Made by a program: the position numbers and the translations under genes
The notes under the pieces: generated by a model
What the model was told of the DNA's origin: nothing
The model's input: only the letters and a program-made list of their open reading frames with translations
The model's database searches: none
Part shown: positions 8,669 through 15,669 of the stretch, piece by piece
Layout: each line of letters begins with the position of its first letter
Numbering within the stretch: position 1 is the first letter of the stretch
Assembly: GCA_024225875.1 (NCBI GenBank)
Contig: JAAEMD010000558.1
Coordinates: forward strand, 1-25,582
Source: a bacterium
Lineage (GTDB): Bacteria > Margulisbacteria > Marinamargulisbacteria > JAAEMD01
Length of the DNA stretch: 25,582 nt
Reading direction: 5' to 3'

Positions 8669-9335
8669 TTATTACCTCACTTTCTTTCTTTATAGATAAC
8701 TTCTTTTCCACCCAGCTCAACCATTTTTTTATACCCTTTTTTCTGGTACAGGATACTTCTACTATAGTTAGACCGGCATTTAACTTTTGAAGGTCTGCGT
8801 AAAAATCATCTGTATTGAAATTGAGAATATCAATTAAATCTATCTTATTTAGTACAGCTATTTCAGCATTTCTGAATAACATAGGGTACTTAGCAGGTTT
8901 ATCTTCTCCTTCAGGTGTGCTGACAATAGCTACTTTGGTATCTTCACCCAGATTGAACTCAGAAGGACAAACAAGGTTGCCTACATTTTCAACGAAGATC
9001 AAATCCAGATTATTAAGGTCCAGCTCTGTCAGCGCCTTTGCAATACTTGCAGAATTAAGATGACATCCTCCATTGGTATTGATCAGGACTACCGGGATAC
9101 CAAACTTATTCAACCGTTTAGCATCCTTATCTGTAGTGATATCTCCTTCGATAACAGCAATTCTATATTTATCCTGAAGGACTGGGATAGTTTGTTCAAG
9201 TAAGCTTGTTTTACCGGAGCCTGGTGAACTGATCAGGTTCAACATTAAAATGTTTTTCTGGTTAAGCAGGTTCCTGATTTCATTTGATTTATTTTTATTA
9301 GCTTCAATGACTTTCTCCATAACTTTTATTTCCAT
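8658..9335 (-). CDS. hypB: Hydrogenase nickel-incorporation GTPase HypB
   Basis: SIMIBI-class GTPase that works with HypA to deliver nickel to the hydrogenase large subunit. The P-loop SSPGSGKTS is at 36-44, EGDITTD follows, and Cys91-His92 in NGGCHLN are the metal ligands at the dimer interface. The NKID guanine-specificity motif lies near residue 160. The short N-terminus lacks both the CxxCGC nickel site of E. coli HypB and the His-rich tract of rhizobial forms, so nickel storage is not expected. It starts 4 bases after hypA. The AAGGAG lies rather far (12 bases) from the ATG, but no better start is seen. Confidence 0.94.
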   Translation of the reverse strand: MEIKVMEKVIEANKNKSNEIRNLLNQKNILMLNLISSPGSGKTSLLEQTIPVLQDKYRIAVIEGDITTDKDAKRLNKFGIPVVLINTNGGCHLNSASIAKALTELDLNNLDLIFVENVGNLVCPSEFNLGEDTKVAIVSTPEGEDKPAKYPMLFRNAEIAVLNKIDLIDILNFNTDDFYADLQKLNAGLTIVEVSCTRKKGIKKWLSWVEKKLSIKKESEVINER

Positions 9336-9339
9336 AGTT

Positions 9340-9684
9340 TTACTTATCTCCTTCCAGGCTGTCTACCAGAACTTCCTGACCGCTTAATGCTTCAAGATCA
9401 GTTTGATCACACGACGGGCAGATATATATATTTTCATTGACTTCGAACTTACATAAGCATGATTTACATTTCATTATAATCGGTATATATGTTATTAATA
9501 ACTCAGCATTTTCAGCTATCGTATCTTTTGAAACGGCATCAAAAGCAAACTTTAACATATCGGGAATAACCTGCCGCATTTTACCTATTTTAAGATGAAC
9601 TTTATGTACGGTTTTTAGATTATTATCTAAAGATACCTTTTCTATTATATTAAAGATTGCTGTTATTATACTTAGCTCATGCAT
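9340..9684 (-). CDS. hypA: Hydrogenase nickel chaperone HypA
   Basis: Nickel metallochaperone of 114 residues. The invariant MHE N-terminus (His2 binds Ni) and four zinc Cys (Cys73, Cys76, Cys89, Cys92 in two CxxC pairs) are present. An extra Cys78 sits inside the zinc loop. It is the first of the maturation and structural hydrogenase genes and starts 60 bases after cysK. No Shine-Dalgarno sequence is visible before the ATG (the preceding bases are all A/T-rich), which sets it apart from most neighbours and could mean a separate start of transcription or weak translation. Confidence 0.93.
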   Translation of the reverse strand: MHELSIITAIFNIIEKVSLDNNLKTVHKVHLKIGKMRQVIPDMLKFAFDAVSKDTIAENAELLITYIPIIMKCKSCLCKFEVNENIYICPSCDQTDLEALSGQEVLVDSLEGDK

Positions 9685-9744
9685 TATAAGATAATTGATA
9701 AATTAACTTTAACACAAAACAATATTGTAGAGCAAAAATAATTG

Positions 9745-10656
9745 TTAAATTATGCTTAAATACCTTTCACCAGTATCAGGTATAATAAATACAATTTTTT
9801 TGTTTTTATTTTCTGGTCTTTCAGCAACCTTTATTGCAGCAAAAGCAGCTGCACCTGCTGATATCCCAGCCAGTATGCCTTCTTTAGAGGCTAAGTCCTT
9901 TGATGCCTGAAAGGCATCCTCATTTGAAACTTTAATTATTTCATCGATAATTTTAGTATTAAGTACTTCAGGAATAAATCCGGCACCAATACCCTGAATT
10001 TTATGAGGGCCGGGTTTTCCCCCGGAAAGCACAGGAGAATCTTCCGGTTCAACCGCGATTACTTTTATTTCAGGGTTATACTTTTTTAATTCTTCGCCTA
10101 CACCTGTTATGGTCCCGCCTGTACCTATGCCTGCTATAAAAAAATCTAATTTCCCATCAGTGTCTTTTATTATTTCCTTAACAGTTGTTTTACGATGGAT
10201 ATCCGGATTAGACTGATTCTGGAACTGTTGCAGTATAATAGAGTCTGGTATTTCTTTAGCGAGTTCTTCAGCTTTATCTATTGCTCCACTCATGCCTTCA
10301 TTTCCAGGGGTCAGTTCAATTTTTGCGCCCAGTATTTTTAACATATTGCGTCTTTCAGTACTCATTGTTTCAGGCATAGTAAGGATCAGGTTGTATCCTT
10401 TTACAGCACATACCCAGGCAAGTGCTATGCCTGTATTGCCTGATGTTGGTTCAATTATTGTTGTCTGATAATTTAACAGACCTTTTTTTTCAGCATCCTC
10501 TATCATTGCAGCCCCTATTCTATCCTTAACAGACCCGCATGGATTAAAAAACTCAAGCTTTGCTATTAATTTTCCCTTAGCTTCCGGTGCGATCTTTGAA
10601 AGGCATACTAATGGAGTATTTCCTATTAACTCTATTATATTTTTTGCTATGCTCAT
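9745..10656 (-). CDS. cysK: Cysteine synthase (O-acetylserine sulfhydrylase)
   Basis: PLP enzyme that makes cysteine from O-acetylserine and sulfide. Lys44 in NPCGSVKDR is the PLP lysine, TSGNTG (71-76) binds the substrate carboxylate, and GIGTGGTITG forms the phosphate loop. At 303 residues it is of normal CysK length, with no regulatory domain. The ATG at 10656 is chosen because AAAGGAG lies 8 bases upstream; a GTG three codons earlier sits almost on top of that site. It lies 19 bases after mnmA and 60 bases before hypA on the same strand. CysM activity cannot be excluded from sequence alone. Confidence 0.93.
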   Translation of the reverse strand: MSIAKNIIELIGNTPLVCLSKIAPEAKGKLIAKLEFFNPCGSVKDRIGAAMIEDAEKKGLLNYQTTIIEPTSGNTGIALAWVCAVKGYNLILTMPETMSTERRNMLKILGAKIELTPGNEGMSGAIDKAEELAKEIPDSIILQQFQNQSNPDIHRKTTVKEIIKDTDGKLDFFIAGIGTGGTITGVGEELKKYNPEIKVIAVEPEDSPVLSGGKPGPHKIQGIGAGFIPEVLNTKIIDEIIKVSNEDAFQASKDLASKEGILAGISAGAAAFAAIKVAERPENKNKKIVFIIPDTGERYLSII

Positions 10657-10684
10657 TATACTCACTCCTTTATAATGTAATTAA

Positions 10685-11773
10685 TTATTTGATAACTTTA
10701 GAAATTACTCCTCCTCCGATTACAGTATCTTTATCATAAAATACTATAAATTGTCCCGGAGTAATTGCTGACTGTTCTTTTAGAAAATTCACAATAACAC
10801 TGCCATCTTTTTGAGGTATTATTATTGCAGGATCTTCTTTTTGTACATATCGTATTTTTGCTGTTATTTCTATTTGTTCGGATAACGTTTCGAAAGCTAT
10901 CCAGTTTAGATCGACAGCAATCAATTCTGATCCTGCCAGATCTTCTTTTTTTCCCAGAATAACAGTATTGTCAGTTTTATTTATTTTAGTAACGTACAGT
11001 GGAGTTTTTGCAGATATGCCTAACCCTTTTCGCTGGCCTACCGTATAGTAAGAAATGCCCTTATGCTGTCCCAGTACCTGACCTTCTGAATCTATAAAGT
11101 TCCCTGGTTTTGAGGTTCCTTCCAGCAGGCTCTGGTGCCCCATTGCAGCAAAATTCTGGCTTTCCGGCTTTTCTTCAAGCTTAAGATCAAAATACTTTGC
11201 TTTTTCTTTTATATCTTTCTTGGTTGAATTTCCCAGCGGAAACATACAGTGTCTTAACTGGTCCTGTGTTAGAAAAGAAAGAAAATATGTTTGATCTTTA
11301 TTAATGTCCCGGGCCCTTTTTAGTAAGTAGCGTTTTTTTTGAGAATCATATTCAACATTCGCATAATGGCCTGTAGCAAAATAATCAAACTTTATACCAG
11401 TTTGCCGGGTTTTTTCTACTAAGGCTCCAAACTTAATTTTCCAGTTACATTTAACGCAGGGGTTTGGCGTTCTTCCTTCCGAATATTCTTTTCTAAAATA
11501 ATCCAGAACATGTCTTCTATATTCATCACGAAGATCAATTACATGAAAATCAATACCCAGCTTCCTGGCAATTTTTTCAGCATCCTTAATATCTTCAATT
11601 TCGTCAGGTCCGTAGCAGGAATGACTAACAGGAACTTCAGTCGAGTCAAAGTCGCCTGACCAGACCTTCATTATTACCCCGATTACATTAAAACCCTGTT
11701 CTTTTAGTATTAAAGCTGTTACGGATGAATCCACTCCTCCACTCATACCGACAACAATAGTTTTTTTAGACAT
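10685..11773 (-). CDS. mnmA: MnmA-type tRNA 2-thiouridylase lacking the second catalytic cysteine
   Basis: ATP-dependent tRNA-thiolating enzyme family (s2U34 of Lys, Glu and Gln tRNAs). Present are the PP-loop SGGVDSS (11-17), TPNPCVKCN with Cys106 and Cys109, ATGHYA, KDQTYFL, and the C-terminal barrel with SYYTVGQRKGLG. In most MnmA proteins a second catalytic Cys lies in a D/ESxxICF motif; here the segment reads KPESQNFAAMG (202-212), with no Cys near it. The remaining Cys are 53 and 176. Full length (362), intact PP-loop and no frameshift argue for a functional variant rather than a pseudogene. It overlaps nadA by 8 bases. Transfer of sulfur through other Cys, or a changed role, are possible. 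Confidence 0.88.
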   Translation of the reverse strand: MSKKTIVVGMSGGVDSSVTALILKEQGFNVIGVIMKVWSGDFDSTEVPVSHSCYGPDEIEDIKDAEKIARKLGIDFHVIDLRDEYRRHVLDYFRKEYSEGRTPNPCVKCNWKIKFGALVEKTRQTGIKFDYFATGHYANVEYDSQKKRYLLKRARDINKDQTYFLSFLTQDQLRHCMFPLGNSTKKDIKEKAKYFDLKLEEKPESQNFAAMGHQSLLEGTSKPGNFIDSEGQVLGQHKGISYYTVGQRKGLGISAKTPLYVTKINKTDNTVILGKKEDLAGSELIAVDLNWIAFETLSEQIEITAKIRYVQKEDPAIIIPQKDGSVIVNFLKEQSAITPGQFIVFYDKDTVIGGGVISKVIK

Positions 11774-12665
11774 ACTTAAGCATTTCCTTTAATGACTTTT
11801 CCGATTTTTTTATAATTTCCTCATCCATGATTATTTCATTCTTATTATAAGATAAACAGTTATAAACATCCTGGAGTGTGGTTTTTTTCATATTTACACA
11901 TAATTTTAGAGTTCCTGCTGAATAAAACTCTTTATCCGGATTTTCTCTTTTTAACCTTTGAATAAGACCTCCTTCAGTTCCTATTAAAAAGATTTTTTTA
12001 TTTGATTCTTTAACATATTTTATCATACCGCTGGTAGAAAGTACGGCATCAGCCAGCTCTACTACTTCGGGATTACACTCAGGATGGATCAGAAGGTCCG
12101 CATCCGGATATTTATGCTTCGCAGCTGAGACTTCTTTTCTGGTAAACTTTGCATGTACATAACAAAAGCCATCCCATAGAATGATTTTTTTATCAGTAAA
12201 TTTCTGACAGTAAGCACCAAGGTTTTTATCAGGAGAAAAAATTATTTCCCTGGCATCTATGTTGCGTATAATATTAACTGCATTTGCTGAAGTGCAGCAA
12301 ACATCAGAAACAGCTTTTACAGCAGCCGGTGAGTTGACATAGGTAACGCACTTTGCCTCAGGATGCTTTGCCTTTAACCTTTCCAGAGCTTCTACAGTAA
12401 CCATATCTGCCATAGGGCATCCGGAATCCATATTTGAAAGCATTACTGTTTTTTGTGGTGAAAGTATTTTAGCAGTTTCTGCCATAAAGTGTACTCCGCA
12501 AAATACAATCCGGGAATGTTTTGTTTCTGCTGCTTTTTTTGCAAGGTCAAGTGAATCACCAAGTATATCAGCAATTTCCTGTATTTCTTCTGGTTGATAG
12601 TTATGAACAAGAATAGCTGCATCTTTGTCTTTTTTTAATTTCTTTATTTTTTTGATTAGATCCAT
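11766..12665 (-). CDS. nadA: Quinolinate synthase NadA
   Basis: [4Fe-4S] enzyme that condenses iminoaspartate with dihydroxyacetone phosphate to quinolinate in NAD synthesis. Three Cys at 83 (DSGCPMAD), 168 (GFCYVH) and 256 (LKLCVNMK) match the cluster ligands of Thermotoga NadA in position. HNYQ (21-24), NSPAAVKA and HPECNPEV are family motifs. The ATG at 12665 is used because GGGAG lies 8 bases upstream; a GTG nine codons earlier lies 5' of that site. This gives 299 residues, the usual length. No nadB or nadC is in the window; instead the gene overlaps mnmA. It is divergent from the Rrf2 regulator, which could control it. Confidence 0.94.
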   Translation of the reverse strand: MDLIKKIKKLKKDKDAAILVHNYQPEEIQEIADILGDSLDLAKKAAETKHSRIVFCGVHFMAETAKILSPQKTVMLSNMDSGCPMADMVTVEALERLKAKHPEAKCVTYVNSPAAVKAVSDVCCTSANAVNIIRNIDAREIIFSPDKNLGAYCQKFTDKKIILWDGFCYVHAKFTRKEVSAAKHKYPDADLLIHPECNPEVVELADAVLSTSGMIKYVKESNKKIFLIGTEGGLIQRLKRENPDKEFYSAGTLKLCVNMKKTTLQDVYNCLSYNKNEIIMDEEIIKKSEKSLKEMLKYV

Positions 12666-12779
12666 TATTTTATCTCCCGTAATATTAATCACTTAATATA
12701 AGGCAATAAGATTATCTAATAATGTAATTTTTTTAAAGAATTATTTCTGAATACATCTTGTCCTGTATCGTCTATTGTC

Positions 12780-12808
12780 TTGCAAAAAAACAGCTTATAA
12801 AATATACT
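12780..12808 (+). promoter_or_regulatory. Sigma-A-type promoter of the Rrf2 regulator gene
   Basis: TTGCAA (12780-12785), a 17-base spacer and TATACT (12803-12808) form a near-consensus promoter about 80 bases before the regulator ATG. Transcription should start close to 12815, where the TATAG repeat begins. Confidence 0.7.
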
Positions 12809-12815
12809 ACAAAAA

Positions 12816-12830
12816 CTATAGGAATTATAG
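12816..12830. promoter_or_regulatory. Candidate Rrf2 operator (CTATA-N5-TATAG)
   Basis: A 15-base palindrome, CTATAGGAATTATAG, covers the predicted transcription start of the regulator gene, where a repressor would block initiation. It also reads as a direct repeat TATAG-N4-TATAG. The same spaced repeat recurs at 13413-13426 before the sulfhydrylase gene. Autoregulation is inferred from position only. Confidence 0.45.
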
Positions 12831-12887
12831 GGTAGATATTTTTATTTTGTCCAGTATTAAAAAAAATCAAATAACCAGGGTGATCTC

Positions 12888-13328
12888 ATGAAATTTTCAA
12901 CAAAGACCAGATACAGCTTAAGAGCTCTTACTTATCTGGCTGTACACAGTAACGGTAAACCTGTATTTTTAAAGGAAATAGCCCAGAAGGAAGAGTTATC
13001 AGTAAAGTATCTTGAGGGTTTGTTTTTTACATTAAAAAGAAATGGTTATTTGAGCAGTATACGGGGTCCGAACGGGGGATATATGTTAGCGGTAGAGCCG
13101 AAAAATATAACGGTTCTGGATATAGCAACTTTATTTGAGGGTGATTTAAAACTGGCTGACTGCACAAATGATGAGGTTGAGTGTTCCAGAAAAATGCAGT
13201 GTGCAACAATAAGTATTTATGAAGATATAGCAGAAAAGTTTAAAAATATCCTGGGAACATATAACTTAAAGATGCTGGCAGAAATTTATGAGGACAAAAC
13301 AAGAAAAGGAGTAACTTACTATATTTAG
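12888..13328 (+). CDS. Rrf2-family regulator with IscR-like cysteine triad
   Basis: A 146-residue winged-helix repressor or activator of the Rrf2 family. It has the N-terminal MKFSTKTRYSLRAL helix, a recognition region KYLEGLFFTLKRNGYLSS (40-57) and the wing GPNGGYML. Cys92, Cys99 and Cys105 (C-x6-C-x5-C) sit where IscR has its [2Fe-2S] ligands (Cys92, 98, 104), so it may sense iron-sulfur status. CymR, the cysteine regulator of Bacillus, lacks this triad but works with CysK, and a cysK lies nearby, so a sulfur role is also possible. AGGGTGAT precedes the ATG. It is followed in the same direction by metY and is divergent from nadA. Confidence 0.9.
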   Translation: MKFSTKTRYSLRALTYLAVHSNGKPVFLKEIAQKEELSVKYLEGLFFTLKRNGYLSSIRGPNGGYMLAVEPKNITVLDIATLFEGDLKLADCTNDEVECSRKMQCATISIYEDIAEKFKNILGTYNLKMLAEIYEDKTRKGVTYYI

Positions 13329-13412
13329 AGTAATTTAGCTTATAATATATTTCCTGCCGTTTAGATAGTGCTGCACGGAAGGATATTAAAAAAATAATTT
13401 TTAAAAATAATG

Positions 13413-13426
13413 TATAGAATGTATAG
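13413..13426. promoter_or_regulatory. Second TATAG-N4-TATAG site, upstream of the sulfhydrylase gene
   Basis: TATAGAATGTATAG repeats the spaced arrangement found at 12817-12830 over the regulator's own start site. It lies 136 bases before the sulfhydrylase ATG, between the regulator and its likely target. Similar words can arise by chance in AT-rich DNA, so this is a candidate only. Confidence 0.35.
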
Positions 13427-13439
13427 CTGGTATAAATTG

Positions 13440-13520
13440 AAATGTCCGTTTAAATGGCTGAGTATAGTTTCACAAACATAAATAAACGAAGCCATTTGAA
13501 AACTTCACTGTCGGACATTT
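13440..13520 (+). repeat. Large nested inverted repeat in the metY leader
   Basis: Outer arms AAATGTCCG (13440-13448) and CGGACATTT (13512-13520) are exact complements. Inner arms AAATGGCT (13452-13459) and AGCCATTT (13490-13497) are also exact. Three unpaired bases lie on the left and 14 on the right, and the loop is 30 bases. It ends 41 bases before the sulfhydrylase ATG. It could be a structured 5' leader or a small non-autonomous mobile element. It lacks the motifs I would expect of an S-box or T-box, and no T-run follows. Confidence 0.55.
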
Positions 13521-13561
13521 TACTTTGGAACAGCTGTAGAAATTGAAAAAGGAGAAAAATA

Positions 13562-14851
13562 ATGGAAAGTAATAATTATAAGTTTGAAACCTTATCTTTA
13601 CATGCAGGTCATCAGCCGGACTCTGAAACTCTATCACGGGCTGTTCCTTTATACAGGACAAGTTCCTATGTATTTAAGAATACTGAGCATGCAGCGAATC
13701 TTTTTGCCTTAAAAGAGCTGGGCAATATTTATACCAGGCTTATGAACCCTACTCAGGATATCCTGGAGAAAAGAATAGCTGAACTGGAAGGTGGTGCAGC
13801 AGCGGTAGCTTTAGCATCTGGAACTTCGGCGATTTTCTATTCCATTATTAATATATGTAAAGCTGGTGATGAGGTAGTCGCTGCTAATAATCTATATGGC
13901 GGTACTTATACTATGTTTGATGCTATTCTCCCTCAACTTGGTATAAAGGTTCATCTTATTGACCCATCTGATCCGAAAAATTATGAGACAAAAATAAATG
14001 ATAAAACCAGAGCTTTATATATTGAAACAATTGGTAACCCAGCCCTGGATGTAGCTGATATTGAGGCTGTCAGCAAGGTTGCTAAAAAGTATAAAGTACC
14101 ACTGATAGTAGATTCTACATTTACTACTCCTTATTTATTAAGACCTTTCGAGCATGGTGCAGATATAGTCTGTCACTCTTTAACAAAATGGATTGGCGGT
14201 CATGGAACAGGTATCGGTGGTATAGTTGTAGATTCAGGTAAATTCAACTGGAAAGACCCTAAATTCGATTTATATAACGAAAAGGATGAGAGTTATAATG
14301 GGTTAAGATATGCACATGATCTTGGTGATTTAAATCCTGTTGCTTTTGCGCTCAGGTTGAGGCTTGTTCCACTGAGGAACCTTGGCGCCTGTATATCACC
14401 GGATAATGCCTGGATGTTTCTACAGGGCATTGAGACTCTGGCCTTAAGGATGGAAAGACACTCGCAAAATGCACTTGCTGCAGCTGAATATTTGAAAAAC
14501 CATGATAAGGTAGAGTGGGTTAAATATCCCGGGTTACCTGATCATCCGACTCACAGTACAGCCAGAAAATATTTGAATAAAGGTTTTGGTGGAGTAGTAA
14601 TATTTGGTATAAAGGGTGGAGAAAAGTCCGGCACGAATTTCATTGAGAATTTGAAGCTGTTTTCCCATTTGGCAAACGTAGGTGATGTCAGGAGCCTTGC
14701 AATCCATCCTGCAAGTACTACTCATTCCCAGTTATCTCAAAAACAGCAGCTGGAAGCTGGGATTACCCCCGAGCTTGTTCGTCTTTCTGTTGGTATTGAA
14801 AATATTGATGATATCCTTGCTGATCTTGATCAGAGTCTGGGAAAGATATAA
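13562..14851 (+). CDS. metY: O-acetylhomoserine (thiol)-lyase, MetY type
   Basis: PLP enzyme of the Cys/Met metabolism family that makes homocysteine from O-acetylhomoserine and sulfide, or methionine from methanethiol. Lys209 in SLTKWIGGHGTGIGG is the PLP lysine. ETLSLHAGHQPD at the N-terminus, YTRLMNPTQD, LASGTSA and NLYGGTYTMF are hallmarks of the OAH sulfhydrylase branch. The insert around 230-260 and the 429-residue length separate it from shorter cystathionine lyases. It has a strong AAAGGAG site. The upstream leader holds a candidate regulator site and a large hairpin, and a terminator follows directly. It is likely controlled by the Rrf2 protein encoded just upstream. Confidence 0.92.
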   Translation: MESNNYKFETLSLHAGHQPDSETLSRAVPLYRTSSYVFKNTEHAANLFALKELGNIYTRLMNPTQDILEKRIAELEGGAAAVALASGTSAIFYSIINICKAGDEVVAANNLYGGTYTMFDAILPQLGIKVHLIDPSDPKNYETKINDKTRALYIETIGNPALDVADIEAVSKVAKKYKVPLIVDSTFTTPYLLRPFEHGADIVCHSLTKWIGGHGTGIGGIVVDSGKFNWKDPKFDLYNEKDESYNGLRYAHDLGDLNPVAFALRLRLVPLRNLGACISPDNAWMFLQGIETLALRMERHSQNALAAAEYLKNHDKVEWVKYPGLPDHPTHSTARKYLNKGFGGVVIFGIKGGEKSGTNFIENLKLFSHLANVGDVRSLAIHPASTTHSQLSQKQQLEAGITPELVRLSVGIENIDDILADLDQSLGKI

Positions 14852-14875
14852 AAATACAACCTCAGCTTACCTTTT

Positions 14876-14908
14876 AAAAAGGCTGTTACTTTTTAACAGC
14901 CTTTTTTT
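14876..14908. terminator. Bidirectional intrinsic terminator
   Basis: AAAAAGGCTGTTA (14876-14888) pairs with TAACAGCCTTTTT (14894-14906) around a 5-base loop, followed by more T on the plus strand and mirrored by the A-run on the other. It sits between the convergent metY gene and the end of the oxygen-defence operon, and serves both. Confidence 0.9.
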
Positions 14909-14916
14909 ATATTATT

Positions 14917-15669
14917 TTATAATTCAACTTTAGCGTTCGGATCAAAAGGATTTGTCCTTACAGCCAGAGAAAAAAGATAAGGATAGACCTGTTTTAAGTG
15001 CTTCATATAGGTTAGCCATTCTTTTACCAGTAAGCAGTATACTCTTTTAATATCTCCACTAAGATGTTCAAGGTCTTCTTCTGTACTACTGCCCAGTTTC
15101 TTTCTCAGCATCAGCTCTTCTGCTAAATGAAATACTGCCCACAGAAGATCCGTAAATTCATCATGTTCTAAAAGGTTGGGATTTGCCAGTAGATCCAGAA
15201 GAAAGGTTCTCTTCTTTTCCATAATATTTCGTAACTGTATGATGTCTTTTTTTGAGATTTCAATTTTAAATTCATGATTTTTCAGATAGGTTACTGTATT
15301 TCTAAACTCTTTCTCAGTCCAGGTATTATTTAATACAGCTCTTTTTCTAAGGTTTTCTTTAAATGGGTCAAAACCTGAGATGTGATTAATCAACTCTGTA
15401 CCAACTTCACTGAAAAAAGCTCCAATGACCATGTTCAGCTTATAGAGTTTTTCCTTGTGTTCTCTTGTATTCAGCATTTTATGAAGTATTAGTGTAACTA
15501 ACAGAACTTCAATAGGAACAAATGCCAGATCATGTACAGAATAGATTAGTATATGGTGCATATCGTGAAAAATCAGGTAATGCAGTATGTATATGATTAT
15601 AGAAGTTAAGATAAGACAAATACCGAATATTGACTGCCAGTTTGTGATTTTTTTAAGTATACTCTTCAT
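14917..15669 (-). CDS. Membrane-anchored protein of unknown function
   Basis: A 250-residue protein with two N-terminal transmembrane helices (about 10-30 and 46-64) and a helical cytoplasmic part. The soluble part holds FSEVGTEL, a KRAVLNNTW stretch, LLANPNLLEHDEFTDLLWAVFHLAEEL and a terminal VYPYLFSLAVRTNPFDP. The His/Glu-rich FHLAEEL region could bind metal, but I cannot assign a family. It overlaps the preceding reductase gene by one base (TAATG) and has AAGGAG 5 bases before the ATG, so it belongs to the oxygen-defence operon as its last gene. A role in membrane-associated oxygen or redox response is guesswork from context. Confidence 0.8.
   Translation of the reverse strand: MKSILKKITNWQSIFGICLILTSIIIYILHYLIFHDMHHILIYSVHDLAFVPIEVLLVTLILHKMLNTREHKEKLYKLNMVIGAFFSEVGTELINHISGFDPFKENLRKRAVLNNTWTEKEFRNTVTYLKNHEFKIEISKKDIIQLRNIMEKKRTFLLDLLANPNLLEHDEFTDLLWAVFHLAEELMLRKKLGSSTEEDLEHLSGDIKRVYCLLVKEWLTYMKHLKQVYPYLFSLAVRTNPFDPNAKVEL

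Noticed and set aside
9685..9744. Separate promoter for hypA
   Set aside because: A TACAAT box is present in the gap after cysK, but no acceptable -35 lies at the right distance.
12693..12800. Promoter for nadA on the minus strand
   Set aside because: Only weak -10 and -35 matches with poor spacing or consensus were found; a promoter must exist here, but I could not place it.
13350..13400. Terminator after the Rrf2 gene
   Set aside because: A short imperfect stem (TCC-CCGT with ACGG-GGA) precedes an A/T-rich stretch, but the stem is interrupted and no clean T-run follows.
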